Origin: Flavobacteriales bacterium
GTDB lineage: Bacteria > Bacteroidota > Bacteroidia > Flavobacteriales_D > Sanyastnellaceae
Length of the DNA: 34,259 bases
Direction of reading: 5' to 3'
Assembly (NCBI GenBank): GCA_030828175.1
Contig: JAURDB010000012.1
Coordinates: forward strand, 1 to 34,259
This document shows positions 24,124 to 31,773 of the stretch, piece by piece. Numbering within the stretch: position 1 is the stretch's first letter; each line of letters starts with the position of its first letter. Under the pieces are notes generated by a model. It saw only the letters and a list, made by a program, of their open reading frames with translations. It was not told the origin of the DNA and made no database searches. Position numbers and translations under genes: made by a program.

Positions 24124-25838
24124 TGTGTCGCGCGACATACTGCCTTCTGGGTTGTATCCTGGTTGCGATGTCGATGGGCTGCTCCCTGCTCGGTGGTGTT
24201 GCCGAGTCCGAAGAAGCGGGACTGGGCACCGTTGATCGGGACTTCCATGCCGCCTACTATGAGGCCCAAACAGCCAAGGTCAAAGGCGACCGCGTTGGCG
24301 CGCGCGAAGCTTTGTTGGCCTGTCTGGATGCCGACCCCGATGCTGCCATCGTGCACTTTGAGCTCGCCCGAATCGAAAGAATGGACGGCCAGTGGGCGGC
24401 AGCGATGAGCGCCGTGGAACGCGCCGTAACGCTGGACGGAGACAACCCCTGGTACCGCAGGGAGTTCGCGGAAATCGCATTGGAGCTCGGCCGCAATGAG
24501 GAAGCCGATGGTGCTTTGTCTTGGCTGCTGGAAAACAAGCCCGAAGACGATGTCGCAGCGATGATGCTGCTGGATTTGCGGAGTGCAGAAGGCCGAATAG
24601 ATGATGCTTTGAAGGTGGTCGACGTCCTCGAGCGCGAGTGGGGTCCCGATCCGGAATGGCATTTTGAACGGCACCGTTTGAACCTGTCCGCGGGACGCAT
24701 GGAAACCGCCTTGGGCAACCTACGCGCACTGGAACGGGACTTCCCAGAAGTGATCGAAGCACCCCTTCAACACGCCCGGCTGTTGATTTCCGAGGGTCGT
24801 GTGGAAGAGGCTGAATCGATGTTGCGCCAGTCCTTGGAGCGGACGGGGCATGGCCGCTTGCACCTGGAGTTGGCGCACATTTTAACGGCGAGAGGAGACA
24901 CCGAGGCGGCACGTGAACACGTCCGTTATGCCTTTGCTTCCGATGAAGTGCCATTGGAAGAAAAGCTGGACATCGCTTGGGCTTACGTTGAATTGGCGGA
25001 AATCCAGCAGGAACTTGAGCCCGAAGCTTCCCGCCTCATCGATTTGCTCCTTGAAATGAATCCAGAAGAAGCCGAGCCCTTCGAGCTCTTGGCTGCGTTG
25101 CGCGACATCCAAGGAGACGGTGAGGGGGCGCTGGAGGCCCTGGAGGCAGCTTTGGAGCGAAACCCCAATTCTGCGGAACGCTGGCTGGAAGCCTGTCAAT
25201 TGGCCATCGCCTCCCAACAATGGCAGCGACTCAATGGCCTCTCTGGGTCCGCCGGGTCCTTGTTCCCCAACCTCCCTGTTTTCCCCTATTTCCAGGGAAT
25301 GGCACAGATGGAACTCGGGCAAGACCAAGCCGCCGAAAGACAGTTGAAGATGGCCCGAAACCTCATCGTGGACCGGCCCGATTTCGAATCAGACGTCCTC
25401 GCCATGCTGGCACAGTTGGCCCATGAACGAAAAGACCATGCGGCCTCAGATGAATGGTTCGAGATGGCCATTGAGGTCAATCCGCAGAACATCCTTGCCC
25501 TGAACAATTACGCATACTATCTCGCGGTTCGGGGTCAGAAAACAGAACGGGCAGTGGAAATGGCGGCACGGGTCGTGGCCCTGTCTCCCGGCGACCCCAA
25601 TTTCGAGGACACCTACGCTTGGGCCTTGTACCGTGATGGAGACATCCAGGAAGCCCTTGATTGGATTGAATTGGCCATCCTCCACGAAGGCGATGCCCCC
25701 TCACCGACGGTTCTGGAACATTGCGGAGACATTCTCCACGCCCTGGGCAGAGAAGAAGAAGCCCTGGAGCGTTGGAAGGCTGCCCTTGCTGCCGGTGGAA
25801 ATAGGGATACGCTTGCGCCCAAAATCGAAGGTGAATGA
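24120..25838 (+). CDS. Large TPR lipoprotein
   Basis: The 572-residue protein starts with a lipoprotein-type signal (LLGCILVAMSMGC, Cys21). It continues with many tetratricopeptide-like helical repeats over nearly its whole length, such as ALLACLDADPDAAIVHFELARIERMDGQWAAAMSAVERAV and WFEMAIEVNPQNILALNNYAYYLAVRG. It is probably a scaffold on the periplasmic side of the outer membrane. Its place between the nucleotidyltransferase and DUF4292 genes is, from memory, conserved in Flavobacteriia. ATGA overlaps at both ends. No enzymatic motif seen. Confidence 0.82.
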   Translation: MMCRATYCLLGCILVAMSMGCSLLGGVAESEEAGLGTVDRDFHAAYYEAQTAKVKGDRVGAREALLACLDADPDAAIVHFELARIERMDGQWAAAMSAVERAVTLDGDNPWYRREFAEIALELGRNEEADGALSWLLENKPEDDVAAMMLLDLRSAEGRIDDALKVVDVLEREWGPDPEWHFERHRLNLSAGRMETALGNLRALERDFPEVIEAPLQHARLLISEGRVEEAESMLRQSLERTGHGRLHLELAHILTARGDTEAAREHVRYAFASDEVPLEEKLDIAWAYVELAEIQQELEPEASRLIDLLLEMNPEEAEPFELLAALRDIQGDGEGALEALEAALERNPNSAERWLEACQLAIASQQWQRLNGLSGSAGSLFPNLPVFPYFQGMAQMELGQDQAAERQLKMARNLIVDRPDFESDVLAMLAQLAHERKDHAASDEWFEMAIEVNPQNILALNNYAYYLAVRGQKTERAVEMAARVVALSPGDPNFEDTYAWALYRDGDIQEALDWIELAILHEGDAPSPTVLEHCGDILHALGREEEALERWKAALAAGGNRDTLAPKIEGE

Positions 25839-26731
25839 GGTTGTTGGCGAGCCTGTTGATCCTGGTTTTGCTTTCCGGGTGCACGAACATGCGCCGGCTG
25901 GAAAAGGGGAAGCCCATTCGCTCGGAAAGTGCGTCGACCATCTTACGGAAGCACCTGGCCACCAATGCCAATCCAGAATGGGCCACCATGCGCATGCAAG
26001 TGGAAACCCAGATAGACGGAGAGAGCAGCTCGTTCAAAGTCAATGCCCGCCTTCGGCGGGACTCCGCCATTTGGCTGAGCATTACCCCTGCATTGGGTGT
26101 GGAAGCGGCCCGCATCGTCCTGACCGTGGATTCGGTGCTTTTCCTGTCCAAAGTGCCGGGGAATCGCTTCGGCTATGTGGGAGATTATGCCGCATTCGAC
26201 ACCCTATTGGGAACGGAAATCAACTACAACATGGTCCAGCGCATCATTACAGGTGAAGCGATCAACCTGTTGGATGAAGACATCAAGTACATCTCCAAGG
26301 TGGACGGACGAGAGCACTTGCTCATCAGCAAATACAAACGGCGCGTACGGCGTTTGGTCGGGGTCAAGGAAAAAGAGATCAATCCACAAGACAGCCTGTC
26401 GGTGGAAGCGTCTCCAGAAGTCCAGGAACGCGTGATGAACCGCTCTGATGATGAAGACCTTCTCGTCAAGCGATACTGGTTCGATGGCTTGGGTTACCAA
26501 CTCACACGCACCCGCTTTGACGACTTGTACAACGGACGCTCCATCGAAATCGGACACGGTGGATTTGAGCCCGAGGCAGGAGGATGGATCCCCCACCGCA
26601 CGGAACTGATCATCGCCTCTCCATTGGGAACCCAGCGCATCAGCCTGGAAATCTTGAGGGCACGTTACAACAAGGCATATTCCATGCCCTTTTCAATTCC
26701 GGAAGACATTGAGATACGGAAAGGGCTTTAA
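25835..26731 (+). CDS. DUF4292-family lipoprotein
   Basis: The 298-residue protein has a clear lipobox (LLILVLLSGC, Cys16). Its body resembles the LolA/LppX-like fold family DUF4292: strands NPEWATMRMQVETQIDGESSSFKVNARLRRDSAIWLSITPALGVEAARIVLTVDSVLFLSK, with a middle helical piece LLGTEINYNMVQRIITGE. Such proteins are thought to handle lipids or lipoproteins in the periplasm, but the function is not established. It overlaps the TPR gene by 4 bp and the next gene by 23 bp. Confidence 0.82.
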   Translation: MRLLASLLILVLLSGCTNMRRLEKGKPIRSESASTILRKHLATNANPEWATMRMQVETQIDGESSSFKVNARLRRDSAIWLSITPALGVEAARIVLTVDSVLFLSKVPGNRFGYVGDYAAFDTLLGTEINYNMVQRIITGEAINLLDEDIKYISKVDGREHLLISKYKRRVRRLVGVKEKEINPQDSLSVEASPEVQERVMNRSDDEDLLVKRYWFDGLGYQLTRTRFDDLYNGRSIEIGHGGFEPEAGGWIPHRTELIIASPLGTQRISLEILRARYNKAYSMPFSIPEDIEIRKGL

Positions 26732-27917
26732 GCGCACGTTTTGGCTGATGGTTGTCTTGGTCGCCAGCGGATTTGCAGCTTCGGCGCAAACCGGAGACAA
26801 GGCTGCACTGGAAGCAGAACGCGAAGCCATTGCTGCCAGAATCGCTGCCACCCAGAAGCTTCTCCATGAATCTCAGGATGACCAGAAGAAGACCACACGT
26901 CAACTGGCCATACTGGAAGAGGAGCTCGCCCTTCGCCAACAATTGCTGAGCAACCTTCAAAGCGAAAGAAGGGAAACTGAGCGCCGGCTTGCGGCGAGGC
27001 AGTCCAGCGTTTCGAAAGCCGATGCCCAAGTGCAAGCTCTCAAGGATGAGTATGCCGAAATGATTCGCGTTGCAGCGCGCCTGCAGGGTCAAAATGCCCT
27101 GTGGGGACTCCTGCTGGATGCCGAAACCACCACGCAGGTCTTCCAGCGTCTTTTGCTGATCGAAGAATACGGCCGCTTACGGAAGAGCCAAGCTGAACTG
27201 ATTTCCACCTCCACTTTGGCACTCAGAGAAGAAATGGATGGCCTGCGACGGGAAAAGGCCGCGCTGGTCTCCCTCGAAGTCGAATCGCGCGAACAACGGG
27301 ATGCCGCCCGAAAAGGGGCCCTCAGACAGGAGAACATCCTTTCGGATCTCAGGTCGAAGGAGAGACAGCTGAAAGACCAATTGGCCAAGGAAGAGGCCCG
27401 GCGCGCCGAATTGGGCAAGGCCATTGACCGCATCCTCGCCGCAGCCCGGCGCAACAGCAACGAGGGTGAGGGCTTTGCAGCCACCCCGGAGGGGAAAATC
27501 ATCGGAGCTGAGTTCAAGGCGAACCGCGGCAAACTGCCTTGGCCTGTGGCAGAAGGAGTCATTGTGGGTCGGTTCGGAACACACAATCACCCTTCCATAC
27601 CGGGCATTCAGATTGAACGCCGAGGCATTGACATTGCGACATCATCAGATGCGGCAGTAACGGCTGTATTCAGCGGGCGCGTATCGAATGTGATCACCAT
27701 CCCCGGTGGCGGCATGGTGGTGATGGTGGACCATGGTTCGCATCGCACGGTGTACGCCAACCTGTCACGTGTGGACGTGCAGGATGGTGAGGATGTCATC
27801 ACCGGGCAGCCCGTGGGAACCGTTCTGGACCAGGGCAATGGACACCGGGCGCACTTCGAAATCTGGGATGCGGCGGGCAGTGCCCCGTTGAACCCTGAAT
27901 TATGGATTGCCCGATGA
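26709..27917 (+). CDS. EnvC-like murein hydrolase activator with degenerate LytM (M23) domain
   Basis: From TTG 26709 the 402-residue protein has a signal peptide with a basic n-region (MRYGKGFKRTFWLMVVLVASGFAASAQ); the next ATG (26748) would remove all positive charges, so TTG is preferred. Residues ~28-265 form a long coiled coil, and ~275-400 are an M23/LytM fold (GIDIATSSDAAVTAVFSGRVS..VMVDHGSHRTVYANL..GHRAHFEIWD). The first metal His of active enzymes (HxGxD) is Arg here (ERRGID) and the HxH motif reads RAH. It is therefore likely an activator of amidases like EnvC, not a hydrolase. It shares ATGA with feoB. Confidence 0.85.
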   Translation: MRYGKGFKRTFWLMVVLVASGFAASAQTGDKAALEAEREAIAARIAATQKLLHESQDDQKKTTRQLAILEEELALRQQLLSNLQSERRETERRLAARQSSVSKADAQVQALKDEYAEMIRVAARLQGQNALWGLLLDAETTTQVFQRLLLIEEYGRLRKSQAELISTSTLALREEMDGLRREKAALVSLEVESREQRDAARKGALRQENILSDLRSKERQLKDQLAKEEARRAELGKAIDRILAAARRNSNEGEGFAATPEGKIIGAEFKANRGKLPWPVAEGVIVGRFGTHNHPSIPGIQIERRGIDIATSSDAAVTAVFSGRVSNVITIPGGGMVVMVDHGSHRTVYANLSRVDVQDGEDVITGQPVGTVLDQGNGHRAHFEIWDAAGSAPLNPELWIAR

Positions 27918-30040
27918 AGTACGTGTTGATCGGCAACCCCAATTGCGGCAAGACCTCGCTCTTCAATCATTTGACCGGGTCTCGCGCCAAAGTAGCGAAC
28001 CTGCCAGGTGTGACGGTTGAGCCGCTGGTCGCCAACGTGAAGCGGCGCAACGGGAAGCAACACGACATTCAACTCGTGGACCTGCCGGGTACATACAGCC
28101 TGTACCCAAAGGCGCTGGATGAAGCGGTGACGCGGGATGCTCTGTTCAATCCAGACCACCTCCATCGGCCAGATGGCTTGTTGGTGGTGATGGACGCAGC
28201 GAACCTCAAGCGGAACCTCTACCTCACGTTGCAGGTTCTCGAGTTGGAGATTCCAACCTTGGTGGTGGTCAACGAAACGGCACCCACCAGCTGGTCGCCC
28301 GAAGAACTTGCGAATACGTTGGGATGCCCTGTTCTTCCGGTGCACGCCCTGAAAGGCACCGGGACGTCCTTGTTGATGGATCACCTGGAAGCGGGCCTGT
28401 CCCCCTCGCAAAACAATGCAGGTTTGGATTCAAGCGCCCGGGGATGGCGGCACCGTGTCGATCTCGGAGCGTTGTCCTCTGCCCTTCCCCACTTGAGCAC
28501 GGCTGGATTGGAATTGCTTGTCACCTCGGACGATTCGCCCGAATGGTTGTCCAAGGAGGCGCGCGAGGCGTTGCAAACGGTCCGAACTGCCACGGGCTGT
28601 GGTGCTTCTGAGCTCCAATTGGGCGAGGCAGCACACAGAAGCCGACAAGTGCGGAGCATTGCCACAAAAGCACTCGGGCAGAACCCGCCGGCCAGCAGAA
28701 ACATCAGTGCCCGTTTGGACCGGGCGTTGACCCACCGCTTTCTCGGGCCCATGATTCTGATGGCCGTGTTCTTCCTCATTTTCCAGGCCGTGTATTCATG
28801 GGCGACTTGGCCCATGGACCGCATTGATGAGGGCATGGGATGGCTGATGGAAGTCTCCAGGTCTGCGCTGCCCGAAGGCTGGTGGACAGACCTTTTGGTC
28901 GATGGGCTTTTGGCCGGCCTCGGAGGTGTGGTCATTTTCGTTCCTCAGATCGCCCTTCTTTTTGGGGCCATTGCCGCTCTTGAAGAAAGCGGATACATGA
29001 CCCGGGTGGCCTTCATGAACGACCGCTGGCTGCGCGCACTGGGATTGGATGGGCGCTCTGCCATTCCTCTGCTGGGCGGGTTTGCCTGCGCCATTCCTGC
29101 CATTTTGGGCGCGCGAACCATCCCTGGAAAAAGGGAGCGGCTGCTCACCATCCTCATCACGCCATGGATGACCTGTTCGGCCCGCCTGCCCGTGTACCTT
29201 TTTCTCATCGGGTTCGTCGTACCCTCCACGCCCTGGGGACCGGGCGGCCTGTTGAACCTTCAGGGGGTCTTTCTCTTCGGTATATATGCCGCCGGACTGT
29301 TTGCGGGACTCTTGTTGGCTTGGGCACTGAACCGAGGGATTCCGAAATCAGCGCCCACTCAATTTCTGCAGGAATGGCCCCCGTACCGTGTTCCCTCCCT
29401 GCGGCGAACACTGGAACAGATTTGGATGCAGGCGCGCGCCTTCATCGAAGGTGCTGGCAAGGTCATCGTCGTCGTTTCGATCCTGCTTTGGGTGCTGTCC
29501 AATACGTCACCCGGAGGCTTCGAAGCCATCGATTCCGAATATGCGGAACGCATGGAACAAAACGAAGCGGTTTCCGGTCCTGTTGCCGTCTCTGAAAAGG
29601 CGCAAATACAGCGAGAATGGTCCGCTGCCCGCATGGATGCTTCTTGGTCAGGCCGCATGGGCGCATTCATTGAGCCGGTCATTGCCCCTCTCGGTTATGA
29701 TGGCCGCATGGGGGTTGCGCTGATTGCGTCCTTTGCCGCCCGCGAGGTGTTCGTGGGAACCATGGCCACCCTTTATGCCGCGCCAGACAGCGACGAAGGC
29801 ATCGGGCAACTGAAGGAGCGCCTCGGTCGCGAATTGAACCCGGATACCGGAAAGCCCATCCTTACGACCGCCACTGCGATGTCGCTCATCGTTTTCTACA
29901 TGCTTGCCATGCAGTGCATCTCGACGATAGCCATCGTCCGACAAGAACTGGGAAGCTGGAACATTGCAGCATTGCAAGCACTGGGCATGACCCTGTTGGC
30001 TTACTTGGCTGCCTGGATGACGTACGGCTTGATCAGCTGA
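27914..30040 (+). CDS. feoB: Ferrous iron transporter FeoB with altered G4 motif
   Basis: FeoB moves Fe(II) across the inner membrane. The 708-residue protein has an N-terminal G domain with G1 GNPNCGKT (7-14), the switch Thr in PGVTVE and G3 DLPGTYSL (56-63). The G4 position, normally NxxD (NMxD), reads VVNETAP (N120, A123), so the guanine-binding Asp is missing. A helical GDI-like spacer and the membrane part follow, with the Cys-containing gates GFACAIPAILGARTI and FYMLAMQCISTIAI. ATG 27914 shares ATGA with the upstream stop; ATG 27902 would add four residues. It is convergent with feoA, with shared stops. Confidence 0.93.
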   Translation: MKYVLIGNPNCGKTSLFNHLTGSRAKVANLPGVTVEPLVANVKRRNGKQHDIQLVDLPGTYSLYPKALDEAVTRDALFNPDHLHRPDGLLVVMDAANLKRNLYLTLQVLELEIPTLVVVNETAPTSWSPEELANTLGCPVLPVHALKGTGTSLLMDHLEAGLSPSQNNAGLDSSARGWRHRVDLGALSSALPHLSTAGLELLVTSDDSPEWLSKEAREALQTVRTATGCGASELQLGEAAHRSRQVRSIATKALGQNPPASRNISARLDRALTHRFLGPMILMAVFFLIFQAVYSWATWPMDRIDEGMGWLMEVSRSALPEGWWTDLLVDGLLAGLGGVVIFVPQIALLFGAIAALEESGYMTRVAFMNDRWLRALGLDGRSAIPLLGGFACAIPAILGARTIPGKRERLLTILITPWMTCSARLPVYLFLIGFVVPSTPWGPGGLLNLQGVFLFGIYAAGLFAGLLLAWALNRGIPKSAPTQFLQEWPPYRVPSLRRTLEQIWMQARAFIEGAGKVIVVVSILLWVLSNTSPGGFEAIDSEYAERMEQNEAVSGPVAVSEKAQIQREWSAARMDASWSGRMGAFIEPVIAPLGYDGRMGVALIASFAAREVFVGTMATLYAAPDSDEGIGQLKERLGRELNPDTGKPILTTATAMSLIVFYMLAMQCISTIAIVRQELGSWNIAALQALGMTLLAYLAAWMTYGLIS
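30033..30040. other. Palindrome TCAGCTGA containing both feoA and feoB stop codons
   Basis: The 8-bp palindrome TCAGCTGA gives TGA for feoB (30038-30040, plus) and TGA for feoA (30035-30033, minus). The two reading frames overlap across exactly this site. Confidence 0.9.
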
Positions 30041-30266
30041 TGGGCTCGACCCACATGAGCTCTGCCTGCTCCTTGCGAAGGGTGACTACGTTTCCACCTG
30101 TGGTCACGGCCATGGGGTCTCCCAATGGAGCAATGTGCCGGACTTCGATGTCTTCGCCGACCACGCAACCCATTTCCATCAGAGCCAACATCCCTTCCGG
30201 GGCGTCGATTCGGGTGAGCTTGCCGCGCTGGCTGGCTTCGAGGTCACTCAGTCTCTTGAGATCCAT
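30033..30266 (-). CDS. feoA: FeoA-domain protein
   Basis: FeoA is a small cytoplasmic SH3-like partner of FeoB. The real start is ATG 30266 (77 residues, MDLKRLSDLEASQRGKLTRI), with GAGG 8 nt upstream; the track's longer ORF adds an unrelated leader. Typical features are the early DL..L..G....I, then LMEMGCVVGEDIEVRHIAPLGDPMAV and the final V.LRKE.A. Unlike the usual feoAB operon it faces feoB tail-to-tail and overlaps it by 8 bp. Confidence 0.9.
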   Translation of the reverse strand: MDLKRLSDLEASQRGKLTRIDAPEGMLALMEMGCVVGEDIEVRHIAPLGDPMAVTTGGNVVTLRKEQAELMWVEPIS

Positions 30267-30301
30267 GGTGCAAACCTCGCACATGAACCATCTACAGCGA
30301 C

Positions 30302-30321
30302 TCCCCTTTTGAGGGGATTTT
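30302..30321 (+). terminator. Candidate plus-strand terminator upstream of feoA
   Basis: TCCCCT-TTTG-AGGGGA followed by TTTT forms a short intrinsic-terminator-like hairpin on the plus strand. It would stop feoB transcripts that run through feoA in antisense. On the minus strand it lies in the feoA 5' region (35 nt before the ATG). Confidence 0.45.
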
Positions 30322-30351
30322 GCCCCCGCTTTACTTGCCGAAGCGTCTTCC

Positions 30352-30380
30352 AAAGAAAAACCCGGCACGGTGGCCGGGTT
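30352..30380 (-). terminator. Intrinsic terminator after tRNA-Val
   Basis: On the minus strand AACCCGGC-CACCGT-GCCGGGTT (8-bp perfect stem) is followed by TTTCTTT. It begins 5 bases past the tRNA discriminator and separates the tRNA from feoA. Confidence 0.85.
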
Positions 30381-30385
30381 TCCTG

Positions 30386-30460
30386 TGGGTCATACTGGAC
30401 TCGAACCAGTGACCTCTGCCCTGTCAAGGCAGCGCTCTGAACCAGCTGAGCTAATGACCC
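30386..30460 (-). tRNA. tRNA-Val (anticodon GAC), CCA not encoded
   Basis: Read on the minus strand, GGGTCAT/ATGACCC form the acceptor stem. CTGCC-TTGACAG-GGCAG is the anticodon arm with anticodon GAC, and the T arm is ACTGG-TTCGAGT-CCAGT. The discriminator is A and the next bases are CAGGA, so CCA must be added after transcription, unlike tRNA-Gln in this window. It lies 40 bp after the small acidic ORF and has its own TATATTCG box. Confidence 0.94.
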
Positions 30461-30479
30461 TCTTGCTGAATTCGGACGG

Positions 30480-30487
30480 CGAATATA
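30480..30487 (-). promoter_or_regulatory. Candidate -7 box of tRNA-Val (TATATTCG)
   Basis: TATATTCG on the minus strand ends 19 nt before the mature tRNA 5' end, the same distance and the same TAnnTTCG form as at tRNA-Gln. Confidence 0.55.
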
Positions 30488-30500
30488 CGATGTAGCAGCG

Positions 30501-30767
30501 TCAGTCCTCCTCCAAGGCTTCCTCATCGATGTTGTCCAGGTCGAATCCCTCATCCATGTTCTCTTCGAGTACTTCGAGCATGGCTCTGTCAATCCTGAAA
30601 AGGTAGATGGCCTCGTCAGTTCGGATCTCAAGACAGCGCATGATGCGCCCATCTGACAGGTTGATGGACTGCAGATCGTCGTCACTGAATCCTTCGGGAA
30701 AAGCCGACCCGATGAGGTCGAGGTGATGGGCCTCTACGTTGTTGTAATTCTTGATGATGCGTTTCAC
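30501..30767 (-). CDS. Small acidic protein of unknown function downstream of the DHS-like gene
   Basis: I do not recognise a named family. The 88-residue product begins at GTG 30767 (MKRIIKNYNNVEAHHLDLIGSAFPEGFSDDDLQSINLSDG), has a central RIMRCLEIRTDEAIYLFRIDRAMLEVLE, which looks like a small alpha/beta core, and ends in a strongly acidic tail (ENMDEGFDLDNIDEEALEED). No signal peptide, membrane helix or Cys pair is seen. It follows the DHS-like gene after 21 bp on the same strand, so it is probably in the polyamine operon. An acidic cytoplasmic protein here might bind a basic partner, but this is a guess. Codon pattern fits its neighbours. Confidence 0.7.
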   Translation of the reverse strand: MKRIIKNYNNVEAHHLDLIGSAFPEGFSDDDLQSINLSDGRIMRCLEIRTDEAIYLFRIDRAMLEVLEENMDEGFDLDNIDEEALEED

Positions 30768-30788
30768 GGTAAGTCTGGATTTGAGGGG

Positions 30789-31772
30789 TCACCAGTCGAG
30801 CAGCCAGCCGAAAAACAGCGGCGCCACGATGGTGGCATCCGATTCGATGACGAATCGGGGCGTCTCAACGCCGAGTTTGCCCCATGTGATTTTTTCATTG
30901 GGAACCGCTCCCGAGTAGCTCCCGTAACTCGTGGTACTGTCGGAAATCTGGCAGAAATAGGACCACAGTGGAACACCGGTTCTGCCGAGGTCCTGATGCA
31001 GCATGGGCACCACACAGATGGGGAAATCGCCCGCTATCCCGCCGCCAATCTGGAAGAAGCCAACGCCCTGTCCGGTCTCCTGAGTCGTCTGCGTGTACCA
31101 ATCCGCGAGGTACATCATGTACTCGATGCCGCTTTTGACCGTTCCGGGTTGGACATCTCCCTCCAGGCAGTGGGCGGCGAAGATGTTGCCCAGCGTGCTG
31201 TCTTCCCAGCCCGGACAGACGATGGGAAGTCCCTTCTCGGCCGCTGCGTGCATCCAACTGTCGGCCGGATCGATCTGGAAAGCGTCGTCCAGTTGTCCAC
31301 CCAAAAGAGCCTCGTAGAAGAACTCGTGTGGGAACTTCCTTTCGCCGCTCAGCTCGGCCTCCTTCCACAGATCCACCATCACCCCCTCCAGCTTGCGAAA
31401 AGCCTCCTCCTCCGGGATGCACGTATCCGTTACGCGGTTCAGTCCGCGGTCGAGCAACGCCTGCTCCTCGGCGGGCGACAAGTCACGGTAATGCGGTACC
31501 CGCTCGTAGTGGTTGTGCGCGACAAGGTTCATCACGTCTTCCTCGAGGTTGGCTCCGGTACAGCTGATGATGTGCACCTTATCCCGGCGGATCATCTCTG
31601 CGAGGCTGCGGCCCAATTCAGCCGTGCTCATGGCGCCTGCGAGGGTAATCATCATGCTTCCTCCGCCCTGCAAGCAAGTGTCGTACGCCTGCGCAGCCTC
31701 AGGGATCACAGCGGCGTTGAAGTGGCGATAATGGCGATCCGCAAAGGCGCGGACAAACGGTTTCTGCTCCAT
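30789..31772 (-). CDS. Deoxyhypusine-synthase-like enzyme with altered amine-binding site
   Basis: The protein (327 residues from ATG 31772, one base after the speB stop) has the deoxyhypusine synthase fold: GAMSTAELG, ISCTGANLEEDV, LNRVTDTCIPEEE, PGWEDSTLGNIF and IGGGIAGDF. The C-terminal motif YGSYSGAVPNEKITWGKL aligns without gaps to human DGSDSGARPDEAVSWGKI. It keeps the catalytic Lys (K299), Trp297 and Glu293. The spermidine-binding D313 and D316 are Tyr here (Y283, Y286), His288 is Asp249 and Asn292 is Cys253. Bacteria have no eIF5A, so it should act on free polyamines. As third gene of speA-speB-DHS-like it may make homospermidine or a related amine from putrescine or agmatine (inference). 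Confidence 0.88.
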   Translation of the reverse strand: MEQKPFVRAFADRHYRHFNAAVIPEAAQAYDTCLQGGGSMMITLAGAMSTAELGRSLAEMIRRDKVHIISCTGANLEEDVMNLVAHNHYERVPHYRDLSPAEEQALLDRGLNRVTDTCIPEEEAFRKLEGVMVDLWKEAELSGERKFPHEFFYEALLGGQLDDAFQIDPADSWMHAAAEKGLPIVCPGWEDSTLGNIFAAHCLEGDVQPGTVKSGIEYMMYLADWYTQTTQETGQGVGFFQIGGGIAGDFPICVVPMLHQDLGRTGVPLWSYFCQISDSTTSYGSYSGAVPNEKITWGKLGVETPRFVIESDATIVAPLFFGWLLDW

Positions 31773-31773
31773 T

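Noticed and set aside
22933-24138. 401-residue minus-strand ORF opposite dut and the nucleotidyltransferase
   Set aside because: Antisense shadow; the plus-strand genes carry complete catalytic motifs.
31020-31046. Apparent loss of the DHS catalytic Lys because GGGIAGDF lacks the Lys of GGGVVKHH
   Set aside because: The catalytic Lys in human DHS is in SWGK, and the matching TWGK (K299) is present here. Only the His, Asn and Asp positions differ.
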